Assembly: GCA_905214425.1 (NCBI GenBank) | Contig: CAJMLY010000048.1 | Span: 1 to 7,767 of the forward strand | Length of the DNA stretch: 7,767 nucleotides | Direction of reading: 5' to 3' | Origin: an uncultured bacterium | GTDB taxonomy: Bacteria; Actinomycetota; Coriobacteriia; Coriobacteriales; Coriobacteriaceae | Part shown: positions 5,861 to 7,767 of the stretch, piece by piece | How positions within the stretch are numbered: the stretch's first letter is position 1 | How the letters are laid out: every line of letters begins with the position of its first letter | Position numbers and translations under genes: made by a program | The notes under the pieces: generated by a model | What the model saw: only the letters and a program-made list of their open reading frames with translations | Told to the model about the DNA's origin: nothing | Database searches by the model: none

Positions 5861-6131
5861 GGTGGCGTCCTCCTTGTCTGCTGATGACATCACGGCGCCG
5901 CATGCTGTTGGGGTACTGATTGCGCTGGCGGCGGATGTCTCTGTGTACTGTGCGACTTATGCCTCCGTTCATCGCTTGTGGCCGTTGCGCGGCCGTTCCC
6001 CAACGGGTTCCTTACTTATAGATATGCCCCAGCTTGTGCTGCTCGGGAGTCTCGAAAGGTGGGCCATGTGTCCCATGTTTGCGTTGCCGCCACCTATCGC
6101 GTGCCATAGAAATCAGCGATGGCCAGGTACG
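5861..6131. other. Divergent non-coding region between lipoprotein 2 and the folate operon
   Basis: This stretch holds the lipoprotein ribosome site, an 11-bp palindrome TGATGACATCA at 5882-5892 in the lipoprotein leader, short stems around 5980-6006 (GGCC...GGCC and CCGTT-CCCC-AACGG), a possible minus-strand -10 (TATAAG, complement of 6015-6020) without a matching -35, and copy 2 of the 19-bp repeat. A 35-codon minus-strand frame from 6076 begins at the repeat itself but has no ribosome site. No tRNA or known riboswitch pattern was recognised. Confidence 0.5.
6058..6076. repeat. 19-bp semi-palindromic repeat, copy 2
   Basis: Identical to 5047-5065 over 19 bases, with flanks that do not match. 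It lies about 200 nt upstream of the second lipoprotein start and about 55 nt upstream of the folate operon promoter, so it could act on either gene or on neither. Confidence 0.7.
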
Positions 6132-6160
6132 CTGACGCCCGTGTGCTTATGGGCTAGACT
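6132..6160 (+). promoter_or_regulatory. Candidate sigma70-type promoter of the folate operon
   Basis: CTGACG at 6132-6137 and TAGACT at 6155-6160, each 4 of 6 to consensus, are separated by the ideal 17 bp. Transcription would start near 6167, giving a leader of about 70 nt before ATG 6238. The leader holds a GTCGG/CCGAC inverted repeat (6185-6189 with 6204-6208). No tetrahydrofolate riboswitch pattern was seen. Confidence 0.5.
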
Positions 6161-6237
6161 TAGCACCATTATGTGATCGATACAGTCGGCAGGCAGTCGC
6201 CGTCCGACCGATGTATATGACTTGAAGGTGCATGCGT

Positions 6238-6870
6238 ATGAGCCAAGAGATGATGGATAAAACCTGTCGTGGTTTTGCCGAGGCGCTGGCTGCGCGCGAG
6301 CCCGTTCCCGGCGGCGGCAGCGCCAGTGCGTTTGTGGGCGCACTGGGCGCCTCGCTGTGCGGGATGGTTGCTCGCTATGGCGCGACGAACCCCGCGCTTG
6401 CCGATCGCGCGGACGACTTGACGCGCGCGTTTGCCCAGGCGGATGAATTGGCTCAGGAACTTGTCGACTTGGTCGCCGAGGACGTTCGTGCCTACGGGCA
6501 GGTGTCGGCGGCGTATGGTGTTTCGCGTGAGGACCCTGCTCGAACGGCTGCGATTCAAGATGCGCTGCATGTTGCCGCCATACCGCCGTATCGCATCATG
6601 GATGCGTGCGGTCGTGCGCTGGCGTTGCTCGAGGATATGGCTGACAAGGGATCGCGCCAGCTGCTGTCCGATGTGGCCTGTGGCGCCGTGTTCTGCCGTG
6701 CCGCCATGCAGGGCGCGAGTCTGACGCTCTTTGCCAATACCACGTCCATGAAGGATCGGGCGCGCGCCGAGGAGCTCGAGACGGCGTGTGATGAGTTGCT
6801 CGACACATGGCTGCCGCGCGCCGATGCGCTGGCGCGCCGTGCCGCCGACGCTGCAAGAAAGAGGGGATAG
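6238..6870 (+). CDS. fchA: Cyclodeaminase/cyclohydrolase family protein, probable methenyl-THF cyclohydrolase (210 aa)
   Basis: Of two close ATGs, 6238 is preferred: AAGG lies 9 nt upstream, against only 3 nt for ATG 6232. The product is a full-length FTCD_C-type protein (about 200 aa is usual). The hallmark PVPGGGSASA is at residues 23-32, with small-residue helices following it, then AAIPPYRIMDAC near 113-124 and the conserved LLSDVACGA...N region at 142-167 (Asp145, Asn167). The family is all-helical, cytoplasmic and includes formimido-THF cyclodeaminases and stand-alone 5,10-methenyl-THF cyclohydrolases (FchA). The folD homologue starts 2 nt after the stop, so the two are surely co-transcribed. 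Because that neighbour lacks its own cyclohydrolase residues and no histidine-degradation gene or formiminotransferase is seen, I favour cyclohydrolase (methenyl-THF to 10-formyl-THF) over cyclodeaminase. Activity cannot be told from sequence alone. Confidence 0.88.
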   Translation: MSQEMMDKTCRGFAEALAAREPVPGGGSASAFVGALGASLCGMVARYGATNPALADRADDLTRAFAQADELAQELVDLVAEDVRAYGQVSAAYGVSREDPARTAAIQDALHVAAIPPYRIMDACGRALALLEDMADKGSRQLLSDVACGAVFCRAAMQGASLTLFANTTSMKDRARAEELETACDELLDTWLPRADALARRAADAARKRG

Positions 6871-6872
6871 CC

Positions 6873-7751
6873 ATGGCTGAGCTACTGAAGGGTGCTCCCG
6901 TCGCCCGCGCTTTGACTGAGGAGCTCGCTGCCCGCTGCGCTGCGCTGCGCGAACGCGGTGTTGTTCCGACGCTTGCTATCGTGCGTGTGGGTGAACGCGA
7001 GGACGACCTATCCTACGAGCGCGGCGCCCTTAAACGCTGCGAAAAGGTTGGCATCGAGGCGCGTCGCGTGTTGCTTCCTGCCGGTGTTTCGCAAGACGAG
7101 CTGTTGACGGCCATCGAGGACATCAATGCCGACTCGGCTGTTCATGGCTGTCTGATGTTTCGCCCGCTGCCCGCCGGCCTTGACGAGAACGCCGTCGCCG
7201 CAGCGCTCGATCTTGCCAAGGACGTTGACTCCATGACGCCGGCTTCGCTGCTCACCACGCTTTCGGGGCGCGGCGAGGGTTTTGCCCCCTGCACAGCTGA
7301 AGCCGTGCTTGCTTTGCTGGATCATTACGGCGTTGAGCTGGACGGCGCCAAAGTTGCCGTGGTCGGACGCTCACTGGTAATTGGCCGCCCCGTTGCCGCC
7401 ATGCTTACGGCGCGCAACGCAACCGTGACGACGTGCCATACGCATACGCGCGATCTTGCCGCCGAGTGCTGTGCTGCTGACATTGTGGTTGCCGCCGTTG
7501 GACGCGCGCGCACGATTGGCGTGGATGCCGTTCGCGAGGACCAGACGATCATTGATGTGGGCATTAACTGGGATGAGGACGCTGGCAAGCTGGTGGGTGA
7601 CGTCGATTTTGTTGCCGCGGAGCCGGTTGTTGGTGCCATCACCCCCGTGCCGGGCGGCGTGGGCGCCGTGACAACGGCGATTCTCGCCAAACACGTGATC
7701 GAAGCGGCCGAGCGCGGTCGCGCGCGCAGACGTGGTGTAAGAGCGTCCTGA
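6873..7751 (+). CDS. folD: FolD-like methylene-THF dehydrogenase, cyclohydrolase residues replaced (292 aa)
   Basis: Start ATG 6873 has GAGGGG about 8 nt upstream inside the end of the previous gene; an in-frame ATG at 6807 would overlap that gene by 64 bases. Length (292 aa) is normal for FolD. The N-terminal catalytic domain has VRVGEREDDLSYERG with Tyr48 and KDVD with Asp119 (folate binding), and PCTAEAV at 139-145. The NAD(P)-binding domain has VVGRSLVIGRP (163-173), ATVTTCHTHT (183-192) and the family signature TPVPGGVGAVT (257-267). Aligned with E. coli FolD, the catalytic Lys54 is Ala52 and Gln98 is Phe96. Those residues carry the cyclohydrolase step, so this enzyme probably only oxidises methylene-THF to methenyl-THF, leaving hydrolysis to the upstream fchA product. 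Similar YERGA/FRPLP variants are, from memory, common in Clostridia. The basic tail RGRARRRGVRAS is a strain-type extension of unclear role. Cofactor preference is not deduced. Confidence 0.92.
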   Translation: MAELLKGAPVARALTEELAARCAALRERGVVPTLAIVRVGEREDDLSYERGALKRCEKVGIEARRVLLPAGVSQDELLTAIEDINADSAVHGCLMFRPLPAGLDENAVAAALDLAKDVDSMTPASLLTTLSGRGEGFAPCTAEAVLALLDHYGVELDGAKVAVVGRSLVIGRPVAAMLTARNATVTTCHTHTRDLAAECCAADIVVAAVGRARTIGVDAVREDQTIIDVGINWDEDAGKLVGDVDFVAAEPVVGAITPVPGGVGAVTTAILAKHVIEAAERGRARRRGVRAS

Positions 7752-7767
7752 GGTCCGTCGCCGCAAG

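Noticed and set aside
5861..5893. Eleven-codon upstream extension of lipoprotein 2
   Set aside because: It would bury the AAGGAGG ribosome site and put charged residues before a standard lipoprotein signal peptide.
5958..6076. Short minus-strand peptide frame starting at the 19-bp repeat
   Set aside because: Starts inside a repeat, has no ribosome site, and the corresponding frame at the other copy does not give a similar peptide after the first six residues.
6161..6237. Tetrahydrofolate riboswitch in the fchA leader
   Set aside because: Only about 70 nt long and none of the conserved segments of known folate riboswitches were recognised.
6807..6872. Upstream start for folD
   Set aside because: Overlaps fchA, has no ribosome site, and adds an Arg/Cys-rich stretch absent from FolD proteins; ATG 6873 has GAGGGG at good spacing.

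Overview
The window reads as a chromosomal segment of a high-GC Gram-positive gut bacterium, most likely a Coriobacteriia member close to Collinsella. This rests on the GC-rich codon use, strong GGAGG-type ribosome sites, an LAxTG-type sorting signal, Gly/Ser-rich lipoproteins and the fchA-folD pair. The assignment is an inference; no rRNA or marker gene is present.

Layout from left to right. A DUF1016/YhcG-type PDDEXK nuclease on the minus strand (1-1038) runs off the left edge without a stop. Divergent from it is a small stand-alone protein of 89 aa with a possible PH-like fold (1207-1476, plus). It converges on a large secreted enzyme gene (1571-4075, minus) with a Tat-type signal peptide, a probable beta-trefoil region, a bacterial PI-PLC X catalytic domain and a C-terminal LAGTG wall-sorting signal. 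Behind it, in the same orientation, are two tandem paralogous lipoproteins (4381-4974 and 5264-5860, minus), each followed by its own closely related GC-rich terminator. Between the second lipoprotein stop and its terminator lies a 16-bp tandem repeat array with four perfect copies. The right end holds a divergent two-gene folate operon on the plus strand: fchA-like cyclodeaminase/cyclohydrolase (6238-6870) and folD-like methylene-THF dehydrogenase (6873-7751).

How the genes work together. The folD product has replaced the two residues expected for its cyclohydrolase proton relay (Lys to Ala52, Gln to Phe96), and the gene just upstream encodes a protein family that includes methenyl-THF cyclohydrolases. 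The pair therefore probably splits the usual bifunctional FolD job between two enzymes. The PLC and the two lipoproteins are all cell-envelope proteins in the same orientation, but each appears to have its own terminator, so a shared pathway is not shown.

No exotic system is evident. The points most worth a second look are the split folate enzymes, the wall-anchored Tat-type PI-PLC, the tandem repeat in the 3' untranslated region, and a 19-bp semi-palindromic sequence that occurs identically upstream of both lipoprotein genes.
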